NCBI GenBank assembly: GCA_022701965.1
Contig: JAKONL010000553.1
Span: forward strand, 1 to 5,036
Reading direction: 5' to 3'
Source: Burkholderiaceae bacterium
GTDB taxonomy: Bacteria > Pseudomonadota > Gammaproteobacteria > Burkholderiales > Burkholderiaceae
DNA: 5,036 nt
Of the stretch, positions 1-5,036 are shown piece after piece; position 1 is the stretch's first letter, and every line of letters begins with the position of its first letter. Both the position numbers and the translations under genes were made by a program. The notes beneath the pieces were generated by a model, which was not told where the DNA came from, searched no databases, and was given only the letters and a program-made list of their open reading frames with translations.

Positions 1-21
1 GGGACGCGCTCCCGATCCGGA

Positions 22-1323
22 TCAGTGCGCCATCGCCGGACCGGTCGCCACCGTGGCACCGCGCCGGGTATAGCCGCAGAACTCGAAATCCACCTCCGGC
101 TGACGGCCCGACATCAGCTCGGCCAGCGCCCGGCCCGAGCCGCAGCCGTGCGTCCAGCCGAGCGTGCCGTGGCCGGTGTTCAGGTAGAGCCCTTCGAGTC
201 GGCTGCGGCCGATGTAGGGCACGTTGCCCGGCGTGGCCGGACGCAGGCCGGCCCAGAACGTGGCCAGTTCGGGCCGGCTCATGCCGGGGAAGACTTCGAG
301 CGCCCGTTGGACGATCGCCTTGCAACGCGCCGGATTGAGAGACAGGTCGTAGCCGTTGAGCTCGGCCGTGCCGGCGATGCGCATGCGGTTGCCGAAGCGC
401 GAGAACACCAGCTTGTACTCGTCGTCCGTGAGGCTCACGCTGGGCGCCTTGCTTTCGTCGAGCACCGGCAGCGTGGCCGAATAGCCCTTGGCCGGGTAGA
501 TGTCCAGCGGCACGCCGGCGTCGCGCGCGAGCTGCGTGCTGAAGCTGCCCATCGCCAGCACGTAGGCGTCGGCGGTCAGCACCTCGTACATGCCGCTCTC
601 GCTCGCGATCTCGACGCCGGCCATCGCGCCGCCGAGCGTGCGCAGGCGCTGCACGCGCACGCCGTAGCGGAACCGCACGCCGTGCTCGGCCGCCTTCCGC
701 GCGAGCCCGGTCGTGAACTTGTGCACGTCGCCGGATTCGTCGGCGCTGGTGTAGGTGGCGCCTGCGAGCTGCGACCGGATCGCGCCCATCGCGGGCTCGA
801 TCCGCACCACTTCGTCGGCGTCGATCACCTGCCGCTCGCAGCCGAGCTCACGCATGATCCGCGCCGGCTCGAGCGCCGATTCGAATTCCCTGGCGCTGGT
901 GTAATAGTGCAGGATGCCCTTGGTCAGGTGGTCGTAGGCGATGCCGGTGGCGCCGCGCAGCTGCTGCAGGCTGGAGCGGCTGTAGGTGCCCAGGTTCAGC
1001 AGCTGCACCATGTTGCGGGTCGACTGCTTCTTGCCGCACTGGCCGAGGAACTTGAGGCCCCAGGCCCACTGCGCCGGATCGGCCCGCAGGCGGAACAGCA
1101 GCGGCGCATCCTCGCGGCCGAGCCACTTGAGCATCTTCAGCGGTGCCGAAGGATTGGCCCACGGCTCGGCATGGCTGACCGAGATCTGCCCGCCGTTGCC
1201 GAAGCTGGTTTCGCGCGCCGCGCCCGCATTGCGCTCCAGCACGGTGACTTCATGGCCGGCCCGGCTCAGGTACCAGGCGGTGGCGACGCCGATCACGCCG
1301 GCGCCCATCACGATGACTTTCAT
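22..1323 (-). CDS. dadA: D-amino acid dehydrogenase (DadA family, FAD-dependent)
   Basis: Predicted to oxidise D-amino acids (D-alanine in the classical enzyme) to 2-oxo acids plus ammonia, passing electrons from FAD to the respiratory chain at the inner membrane. The 433-residue product matches the usual DadA length (E. coli about 432) and is collinear with it from memory. It opens with a Rossmann FAD-binding motif, GAGVIG at residues 7-12, then E-rich LERNAGAARETS and NGGQIS. Near the C-terminus it has GLRPATP (359-365) and NTGHGTLGWT (382-391), hallmarks of the DAO/DadA fold. No frameshift is seen. I chose ATG 1323: a GGAG lies 8 nt upstream, whereas ATG 1329 is only 2 nt from it, and the longer frame back to 1440 would translate the terminator and riboswitch. 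The upstream glycine riboswitch suggests that glycine, or a glycine-linked amino acid, is its physiological signal and possibly a substrate (inference). Alternative: a DadA paralogue with different specificity, since the family contains several. Confidence 0.93.
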   Translation of the reverse strand: MKVIVMGAGVIGVATAWYLSRAGHEVTVLERNAGAARETSFGNGGQISVSHAEPWANPSAPLKMLKWLGREDAPLLFRLRADPAQWAWGLKFLGQCGKKQSTRNMVQLLNLGTYSRSSLQQLRGATGIAYDHLTKGILHYYTSAREFESALEPARIMRELGCERQVIDADEVVRIEPAMGAIRSQLAGATYTSADESGDVHKFTTGLARKAAEHGVRFRYGVRVQRLRTLGGAMAGVEIASESGMYEVLTADAYVLAMGSFSTQLARDAGVPLDIYPAKGYSATLPVLDESKAPSVSLTDDEYKLVFSRFGNRMRIAGTAELNGYDLSLNPARCKAIVQRALEVFPGMSRPELATFWAGLRPATPGNVPYIGRSRLEGLYLNTGHGTLGWTHGCGSGRALAELMSGRQPEVDFEFCGYTRRGATVATGPAMAH

Positions 1324-1331
1324 TTGCATAT

Positions 1332-1335
1332 CTCC
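1332..1335 (-). promoter_or_regulatory. Ribosome binding site of dadA
   Basis: Reading the minus strand, GGAG lies 8 nt before ATG 1323 but only 2 nt before the in-frame ATG at 1329. This spacing decides the start in favour of 1323 (product beginning MKVIVMGAG, like known DadA proteins). Confidence 0.7.
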
Positions 1336-1350
1336 AGGTGCGAAAAGGAC

Positions 1351-1388
1351 AAAGAAAAGGGCCGGCCACCTTGATCGGTCGCCGGCCC
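1351..1388 (-). terminator. Intrinsic terminator in the dadA leader (riboswitch expression platform)
   Basis: On the minus strand an 8-bp perfect GC stem pairs GGGCCGGC (1381-1388) with GCCGGCCC (1359-1366). After one mismatch there is an inner ACC/GGT triplet and a 6-nt loop. The stem is followed immediately by TTTTCTTT (1351-1358). It lies between the conserved 3' end of the glycine aptamer and the dadA ribosome binding site, the usual place for a terminator-type expression platform. Its likely job is premature termination under one glycine state. The closeness to the aptamer 3' end suggests coupling, but the alternative antiterminator pairing is not obvious by eye. It would also stop readthrough from the upstream ABC-DUF1854 operon. 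Confidence 0.75.
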
Positions 1389-1389
1389 C

Positions 1390-1491
1390 ACTGTCCTTTT
1401 GCCTGAGAGATTCGCCGGTCGTCGAAAGACCGGCTTGCACCTTCGGCGGCTGACTGGCCCGTCGTCACGACGGGCCGCAGCACTCTCCAGT
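1390..1491 (-). promoter_or_regulatory. Glycine riboswitch, well-conserved aptamer (second of two)
   Basis: The minus strand carries the glycine (gcvT element) aptamer signature in order: CTGGAGAG, then a P3a hairpin of 9 bp with a TGA loop (1456-1476), then CCGAAGG (1440-1446) followed by TGCAAG, then a P3b hairpin GCCGGTC/GACCGGC (1428-1434 with 1414-1420), then CTCAGGCAAAAGGACAG (1391-1407). P2 is GAGAG (1483-1487) with CTCTC (1405-1409). A short P1 pairs ACTG with CAGT (1488-1491 with 1390-1393). These are the conserved core elements of the family, so glycine binding is expected. It precedes the terminator and dadA start with no other gene between, so dadA is the regulated gene. Family members upstream of glycine catabolism genes are normally switched on by glycine; the direction here is inferred. 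Confidence 0.93.
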
Positions 1492-1504
1492 TTGTTTGGT
1501 TTCT

Positions 1505-1574
1505 CCAGTACGGGACCTGAGCGTTTCGGGTTTGCGCCTACGGTAACGGCGCCTTTCGACGCCGTTTCTCCTGG
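1505..1574 (-). promoter_or_regulatory. Glycine riboswitch, degenerate first aptamer
   Basis: Just upstream of the good aptamer, the minus strand shows the same order of landmarks in weaker form: CCAGGAGAA, a P3a hairpin AACGGCG/CGCCGTT (1560-1566 with 1545-1551), CCGTAGG (1537-1543) followed by CGCAAAC, and CGCTCAGG (CTCAGG at 1516-1521). A possible P1 pairs CCAG (1571-1574) with CTGG (1505-1508). A 13-nt A-rich linker joins it to the second aptamer, as in tandem glycine riboswitches. Departures from the family: no clear P3b hairpin, P2 of about 3 bp, and TCCCGTA in place of the conserved AAAAGGAC after CTCAGG. It may therefore be a weak binder, or a structural 'ghost' aptamer supporting the second one. 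Confidence 0.65.
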
Positions 1575-1582
1575 ATCGGACG

Positions 1583-1612
1583 ATTATCGCCAGCCCTCGC
1601 ACCCGCCGTCAA
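1583..1612 (-). promoter_or_regulatory. Sigma70-like promoter for the riboswitch-dadA unit
   Basis: On the minus strand TTGACG (1607-1612, 5 of 6 to TTGACA) is followed after 18 nt by GATAAT (1583-1588, 5 of 6 to TATAAT). A start about 7 nt downstream, near A1576, would put the first aptamer at the very 5' end of a leader of about 250 nt. This fits a riboswitch transcript with almost no extra leader. The -35 box overlaps the TGA stop of the DUF1854 gene (1609-1611). The position relative to the aptamer supports it more than the motif alone. Confidence 0.7.
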
Positions 1613-2097
1613 AGGAATCGTTCGAGCAGCTTGCGCGACGCGCGGTCGAGCGCCTTCGGGTCGGGCACGCGGAACTGCAGGCCGTGCGAGCTCGCGATGA
1701 GCAGCGCTCCGCCCTCGAGCCGCCGGATGTCCTCCTCGGCCTTGAGCACGAACGTCGTGTCGCCGCGGTCGGTGCCGATGGTCCAGGTGCTCGGCACGCC
1801 GAAGCTCGAGACGGCATGCAGCTTGACCAGCTCGGGCGCGAAATCCCGCGCCGCCAGGTCGGCGTCGAGCACCTCGCGCAGCGCCGCCGGCAGGGCGTCG
1901 GCGCGATCGATCCAGAGTCGCTCGCGCCCGTCGGCACCCACCAGCGACAGCCCCTCGCCCGGGGCGCTGAGCGGAAAGGCCCGCACCGGCACCACGCCCT
2001 CGTGCCGCACGCCCCGCGCATCGGTCAGCACCAGCCGGCCGAACGCGTCGCGCTCCAGCCTGAAATCCGTTCGCATCGTTTCGTCGCTCATGGTCAT
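1609..2097 (-). CDS. DUF1854 family protein associated with cyanophycin metabolism
   Basis: A 162-residue soluble protein, with no signal peptide or membrane segment visible. I recognise it as the DUF1854 family found beside cyanophycin synthetase and an ABC exporter; its biochemical role is not known to me. Visible features: a basic/acidic N-terminus, a central stretch rich in V, L and G (residues 31-66), an Asp/Ala-rich helix-like part (67-90), and a conserved-looking segment VKLHAVSSFGVPSTWTI (91-107) followed by DRGDTTFVLKAEEDIRRL. The start ATG 2097 overlaps the ABC gene stop as ATGA, so the two are probably translationally coupled and may act together. A second ATG at 2091 has a GGGGA about 9 nt upstream and is an alternative that loses two residues. 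The frame stays open far upstream, but that part lies wholly inside the ABC gene and is a shadow. Function remains unassigned; an accessory or regulatory role for the transporter is inference from coupling. Confidence 0.88.
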   Translation of the reverse strand: MTMSDETMRTDFRLERDAFGRLVLTDARGVRHEGVVPVRAFPLSAPGEGLSLVGADGRERLWIDRADALPAALREVLDADLAARDFAPELVKLHAVSSFGVPSTWTIGTDRGDTTFVLKAEEDIRRLEGGALLIASSHGLQFRVPDPKALDRASRKLLERFL

Positions 2098-4415
2098 GCA
2101 TCCCCGGCCGGATGGGCCGCGTGGCCCGTCATCGCCACGGCCACGCCCAGGCGTTCGTCGGCGACGCCTTGCGAGACCTCTTCGTCCTCTGCCGTGCGCA
2201 GTTGGGCCTGGTAGAGCCGCCAGTAGGCGCCCTGCTTCTCCATCAGCGCGTCGTGCGGGCCGACCTCGACGATCTCGCCGCGGTCCATCACCACCAGCCG
2301 GTCGGCCTTGCGCAGCGTCGAGAGGCGGTGCGCGATGGCGATGGTGGTGCGGCCCTTCACGAGGTTGTCGAGCGCCTTCTGGATCTCCTTCTCGGTCTCG
2401 GTGTCGACCGCCGAGGTGGCCTCGTCCAGGATCAGGATGCGCGGATCGATCAGCAGCGCCCGCGCGATGCTGATGCGCTGGCGCTCGCCGCCCGACAGGC
2501 CCTGGCCGCGCTCGCCGACCAGCGAGTCGTAGCCGTGCGGCAGGCGCAGGATGAAGTCGTGGGCATGCGCGGCACGCGCGGCCGCGACGATTTCCTCGCG
2601 CGTCGCCTCGGGCTTGCCGTAGGCGATGTTCTGGGCGATGGTGCCGAAGAACAGGAACGGCTCCTGCAGCACCAGCCCGACGTGGCGCCGGTAGTCGGAC
2701 ACGGCGAAGCGCCGGATGTCGACGCCGTCCACCACGATCGCGCCGTCGGTCACGTCGTAGAAGCGGCAGATCAGGTTGACCAGCGTGCTCTTGCCCGAGC
2801 CGCTGTGGCCGACCAGGCCGATCATCTGGCCGGGCTCGATCGCCAGGTCCATGTCGCGGATCACCGCCCGCGAGCCGTAGCGGAAGCCGACGCCCTTCAT
2901 CTCGATGCGGCCCGAGATGCGGTCGAGCTTCACCGGGTTGGCAGGCTCGGGCACGTTGCTCACATGGTCGAGGATGTCGAAGATCCGCTTGGCGCCGGCG
3001 GCCGCCTTCTGCGTGACCGAGACGATGCGGCTCATCGAGTCGAGCCGCGTGTAGAAGCGCCCGATGTAGGCGATGAAGGCCGTCAGCACGCCGACCGTGA
3101 TGCGCCCGCGCGCCACCTGCCAGATGCCGAAGCCCCAGACCACCAGCAGGCCGATCTCGGTCAGCAGCGACACGCTGGGCGTGAACAGCGACCAGGTCCG
3201 GTTGAGCTTGTCGTTGACCTGCAGGTTGTAGGCGTTGGCGGCATGGAAGCGCTGGGCCTCGCGCTTCTCCTGCGCGAAGGCCTTGACCACGCGGATGCCG
3301 GGAATCGTGTCGGCCAGCACGTTGGTCACCTCGCTCCAGACCCGGTCGATCTTCTCGAACCCGGTGCGCAGCCGGTCGCGCACGACGTGGATCATCCAGC
3401 CGATGAACGGCAGCGGCACCAGCGTGACCACCGCCAGCAGCGGGTTGATCGACACCAGGATCGCGGCGGTCATGACGATCATGAGCACGTCGGTCAGGAA
3501 ATCGAGCGCGTGCAGCGACAGGAAGACGTTGATGCGGTCGGTCTCGGCGCCGATGCGCGACATCAGGTCGCCGGTGCGCTTGCCGCCGAAATAGTCGAGT
3601 GGCAGCGTCAGCAGGTGCTCGTAGGTGGTGGTGCGCAGGTCGGCGCCGATGCGCTCGGAGACCAGCGCCAGCAGGTAGGTGCGCGCCCAGCCCAGTCCCC
3701 AGCCGGCCAGCGCCGCCGCCAGCAGCGCGCCCAGGAAGAGCACCACCTTCTCGACGGCGATCTGCTGGCCGTTCTGGAACGGGATCAGGATGTCGTCGAT
3801 CAGCGGAATCGTCAGGTACGGCGGCACCAGCGTGGCCGCGGTGGAGGCCAGCGTGAGGAGGAAGCCGGCCAGCAGCTGCTTGCGATAGGGCCTGGCGAAA
3901 CGGCCCAGGCGCAGCAGCACCCAGGTCGAGGGAACCACTTTCTTCTCGGCCTCCAGCGCCGCGGCGAGGCCCGAGCGGGTGGTGTCGGCGCCTTCCGAAT
4001 CGTCCGGCGGCACGGTGTCGCCCTCTTCCTGCTGACGTTCGAGCTCCTTCTGCAGCCGCAGCGCGTCGGCCTGCTGCGCCAGCGTGTAGCGCCAGCGCGC
4101 CAGCCGCCCGGAGGCGTCGACCAGGTCGAAGGTGCCGACGCCGGCGTGGTCGGTGGCGATCAGGGACAGTCCCGGACGCGACAGTGACCACTCCTGCCAC
4201 AGGCCCCCGTCGGCGGTACCGGCGCGGGCGAGCAGGCGCCGGTCGGTGAGCGCGAGCAGCCCGTCGGAGAAGCGCAATCCGGCGTCGAGGTCAACCGTCA
4301 GACTCGCCAGAACGTTTTCCGCGATTGTTAGCTTGTCTTTCAACTGGTCGCCTGGACCGCCCGGCGCCACAGCTGCCCTTCCCTCCCGGGATTCGACTGG
4401 ATCGTGATGTTGCAT
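2094..4415 (-). CDS. Cyanophycin-associated ABC exporter, fused membrane and ATPase domains
   Basis: A 773-residue half-transporter of the type I exporter (MsbA/ABCB-like) fold, expected to dimerise in the inner membrane. Residues 1-160 are a soluble extension; residues about 25-115 resemble a PH-like fold (RFSDGLLALTDRRLLAR) followed by a charged helix (115-132). The membrane domain runs from about 165 to 470, with hydrophobic segments near 182-205, 224-250, 303-323, 325-345, 417-435 and 440-455. The ATPase domain (about 500-740) is intact: Walker A GHSGSGKST (536-544), Q-loop Q584, signature LSGGERQ (640-646), Walker B LILDEAT (661-667), D-loop SAVD (668-671) and H-loop H696. The substrate cannot be read from sequence; proximity to cphA suggests arginine, aspartate, a dipeptide or a related compound, but this is inference. 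It is coupled to the DUF1854 gene by a 4-bp overlap and divergent from cphA. The ATG at 4415 lacks a clear ribosome binding site; GTG 4370 has a strong one and would give 758 residues. Confidence 0.92.
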   Translation of the reverse strand: MQHHDPVESREGRAAVAPGGPGDQLKDKLTIAENVLASLTVDLDAGLRFSDGLLALTDRRLLARAGTADGGLWQEWSLSRPGLSLIATDHAGVGTFDLVDASGRLARWRYTLAQQADALRLQKELERQQEEGDTVPPDDSEGADTTRSGLAAALEAEKKVVPSTWVLLRLGRFARPYRKQLLAGFLLTLASTAATLVPPYLTIPLIDDILIPFQNGQQIAVEKVVLFLGALLAAALAGWGLGWARTYLLALVSERIGADLRTTTYEHLLTLPLDYFGGKRTGDLMSRIGAETDRINVFLSLHALDFLTDVLMIVMTAAILVSINPLLAVVTLVPLPFIGWMIHVVRDRLRTGFEKIDRVWSEVTNVLADTIPGIRVVKAFAQEKREAQRFHAANAYNLQVNDKLNRTWSLFTPSVSLLTEIGLLVVWGFGIWQVARGRITVGVLTAFIAYIGRFYTRLDSMSRIVSVTQKAAAGAKRIFDILDHVSNVPEPANPVKLDRISGRIEMKGVGFRYGSRAVIRDMDLAIEPGQMIGLVGHSGSGKSTLVNLICRFYDVTDGAIVVDGVDIRRFAVSDYRRHVGLVLQEPFLFFGTIAQNIAYGKPEATREEIVAAARAAHAHDFILRLPHGYDSLVGERGQGLSGGERQRISIARALLIDPRILILDEATSAVDTETEKEIQKALDNLVKGRTTIAIAHRLSTLRKADRLVVMDRGEIVEVGPHDALMEKQGAYWRLYQAQLRTAEDEEVSQGVADERLGVAVAMTGHAAHPAGDA
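4377..4386 (-). promoter_or_regulatory. Strong Shine-Dalgarno-like sequence favouring an internal GTG start of the ABC gene
   Basis: Minus strand GGAGGGAAGG ends 6 nt before an in-frame GTG at 4370 (residue 16 of the longer reading). The ATG at 4415 is preceded by ACACGAACACA, which has no recognisable ribosome binding site. The shorter start drops only a Gln/His/Glu-rich leader of no evident function. It could also be a chance purine run in Arg-Glu-Gly-Arg codons. Confidence 0.45.
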
Positions 4416-4465
4416 TGTGTTCGTGTGTCTTTCGGCGTCGTGTCCATCGATTCTGAGTCATCGCC
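4416..4465. other. Divergent intergenic region between the ABC gene and cphA
   Basis: Only 50 bp separate the two outermost start codons (95 bp if the ABC gene starts at GTG 4370). Two divergent promoters must therefore overlap each other or the coding 5' ends. By eye I found no convincing -35/-10 pair on either strand. A weak TGGACA on the minus strand (4441-4446) lacks a matching -10. No operator palindrome stands out. Confidence 0.4.
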
Positions 4466-5036
4466 ATGAGCACCACCCACCTGTCCGGCTCCAGTACTTC
4501 GAACGTTTCCATGCCCCGTTTCGACGACATCCGCTTACTACGTACCTCCTATCTCCGAGGTCCGAACATCTGGACCTACCGGCCGGTGCTGGAGGTCTGG
4601 CTCGACCTGGGCCGGCTGGAGGACTTCCCGTCCAACCGGATCGAAGGCTTCACCGAACGGCTGACCGCGCTGCTGCCGGCCCTGATCGAACACCACTGCG
4701 GCGTCGGCGAGCGCGGCGGCTTCATCCAGCGTCTGACCGAAGGCACCTGGGCCGGCCACGTGCTCGAGCATGTCGTCATCGAGCTGCTGAACCTGGCGGG
4801 CATGCCCACGGGCTTCGGCCAGACCCGCAGCACGTCGCAGCACGGCGTCTACCGGATGGTGTTCCGCGCCCGCGACGAGCAGGTCGCCCGCGTCGCGCTG
4901 GCCGAAGGCCACCGCCTGCTGATGGCCGCCATCAACGACACGCCGTTCGGCGCCGCCGAGGTGCAGTCGGCGATCGACGCGGTCAAGGCGAAGCTGGAGG
5001 ACTGCTACCTCGGCCCGAGCACGGCGGCCATCGTCG
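4466..5036 (+). CDS. cphA: Cyanophycin synthetase, N-terminal part (cut by window end)
   Basis: CphA makes cyanophycin in the cytoplasm: ATP-dependent addition of Asp to the backbone and Arg to its side chain. The first 190 residues are present and correspond to the N domain; the ATP-grasp and Mur-ligase-like domains would lie beyond the window. Recognised by LRTSYLRGPNIWTYRPVLE (25-43), LEDFPSN (51-57), LIEHHCGVGERGGF (73-86) and EGTWAGHVLEHVVIEL (92-107). HVLEH (98-102) fits the HxxEH metal-binding pattern reported for a primer-generating hydrolase site in some CphA N domains. ATG 4466 is the first possible ATG, since an in-frame TGA lies at 4454-4456; a weak GAG sits 8 nt upstream. ATG 4511 would start MPRFDDIRLLR, closer to the usual N-terminus of the family, but has no ribosome binding site. 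The gene is divergent from the ABC-DUF1854 pair. Whether a second synthetase gene follows cannot be seen. Confidence 0.95.
   Translation, partial: MSTTHLSGSSTSNVSMPRFDDIRLLRTSYLRGPNIWTYRPVLEVWLDLGRLEDFPSNRIEGFTERLTALLPALIEHHCGVGERGGFIQRLTEGTWAGHVLEHVVIELLNLAGMPTGFGQTRSTSQHGVYRMVFRARDEQVARVALAEGHRLLMAAINDTPFGAAEVQSAIDAVKAKLEDCYLGPSTAAIV

Noticed and set aside
1..21. Small GGGA/TCCC inverted repeat just after the dadA stop
   Set aside because: Only a 4-bp stem with no T-tract on the minus strand, and the window edge cuts the context; not enough for a terminator call.
25..1374. Long plus-strand open frame of 449 codons opposite dadA
   Set aside because: Antisense to a full-length DadA homologue; Arg/His/Ala-rich low-complexity product, and it also runs through the terminator region.
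1324..1440. N-terminal extension of dadA to the ATG at 1440
   Set aside because: It would translate the riboswitch 3' end and the terminator, and known DadA proteins begin at MKVIVMGAG-like sequence, where a ribosome binding site is well placed.
1399..2214. Plus-strand open frame across the riboswitch and DUF1854 gene
   Set aside because: It reads antisense to both the structured leader and a recognised gene, with no ribosome binding site or domain evidence.
2112..4187. Long plus-strand open frame of 691 codons opposite the ABC gene
   Set aside because: It lies entirely antisense to a gene with every ABC ATPase motif intact; its product is rich in His, Asp, Arg, Gln and Val with no recognisable domain, typical of a GC-rich shadow frame.
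2098..4200. Upstream extension of the DUF1854 frame to 863 codons
   Set aside because: This part overlaps the ABC gene in another frame and is Arg/Ala/Pro-rich; the recognisable DUF1854 protein starts at the ATGA overlap at 2097.
4423..4446. Possible minus-strand promoter with TGGACA as -35 for the ABC gene
   Set aside because: At 16-19 nt spacing no hexamer resembles TATAAT, so the single box is not convincing.
4311..4511. Two similar AACGTTTTCC / AACGTTTCC words flanking the divergent gap
   Set aside because: Only 9-10 bases, unequal, about 190 bp apart and both inside coding sequence; chance is the simpler explanation.

Overview
The DNA is GC-rich, with strong G/C bias at third codon positions and long antisense shadow frames. 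Together with the gene content (cyanophycin synthetase next to an ABC exporter and a DUF1854 gene; a DadA-type dehydrogenase behind a proteobacterial-style glycine riboswitch), this suggests a betaproteobacterium, probably Burkholderiales. That placement is inference from gene content and composition, not a species call.

Layout from left to right. Positions 22-1323 (minus) encode a complete DadA-family FAD-dependent D-amino acid dehydrogenase. Its upstream gap (1324-1608) is almost fully occupied by regulation reading the same way: a sigma70-like promoter, a weak or degenerate first glycine aptamer, a well-conserved second glycine aptamer, an intrinsic terminator hairpin and a good ribosome binding site. 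Positions 1609-2097 (minus) encode a 162-residue DUF1854 protein. It overlaps by 4 bp a fused membrane/ATPase ABC exporter subunit (2094-4415, minus) that carries an unusual soluble N-terminal domain. A short divergent gap follows, and then the 5' part of cyanophycin synthetase cphA begins at 4466 (plus) and runs off the window end.

The right three quarters is a cyanophycin locus. CphA polymerises Asp and Arg into the storage polymer, and the divergent ABC-DUF1854 pair is a known genomic companion whose substrate is not established. The left quarter is a separate transcription unit: the -35 box of the dadA promoter overlaps the stop codon of the DUF1854 gene, so readthrough from the ABC operon would enter the glycine riboswitch and could be stopped by its terminator. 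Both halves concern amino-acid nitrogen, but the sequence shows no direct regulatory link between them.

The least routine signals are: a glycine riboswitch controlling an amino-acid dehydrogenase instead of glycine cleavage genes; a decayed upstream aptamer; a 9-bp inverted repeat that brackets the terminator and reuses the conserved 3' end of the aptamer; and the PH-like domain on the ABC exporter. I did not find CRISPR arrays, insertion sequences, tRNA or rRNA.
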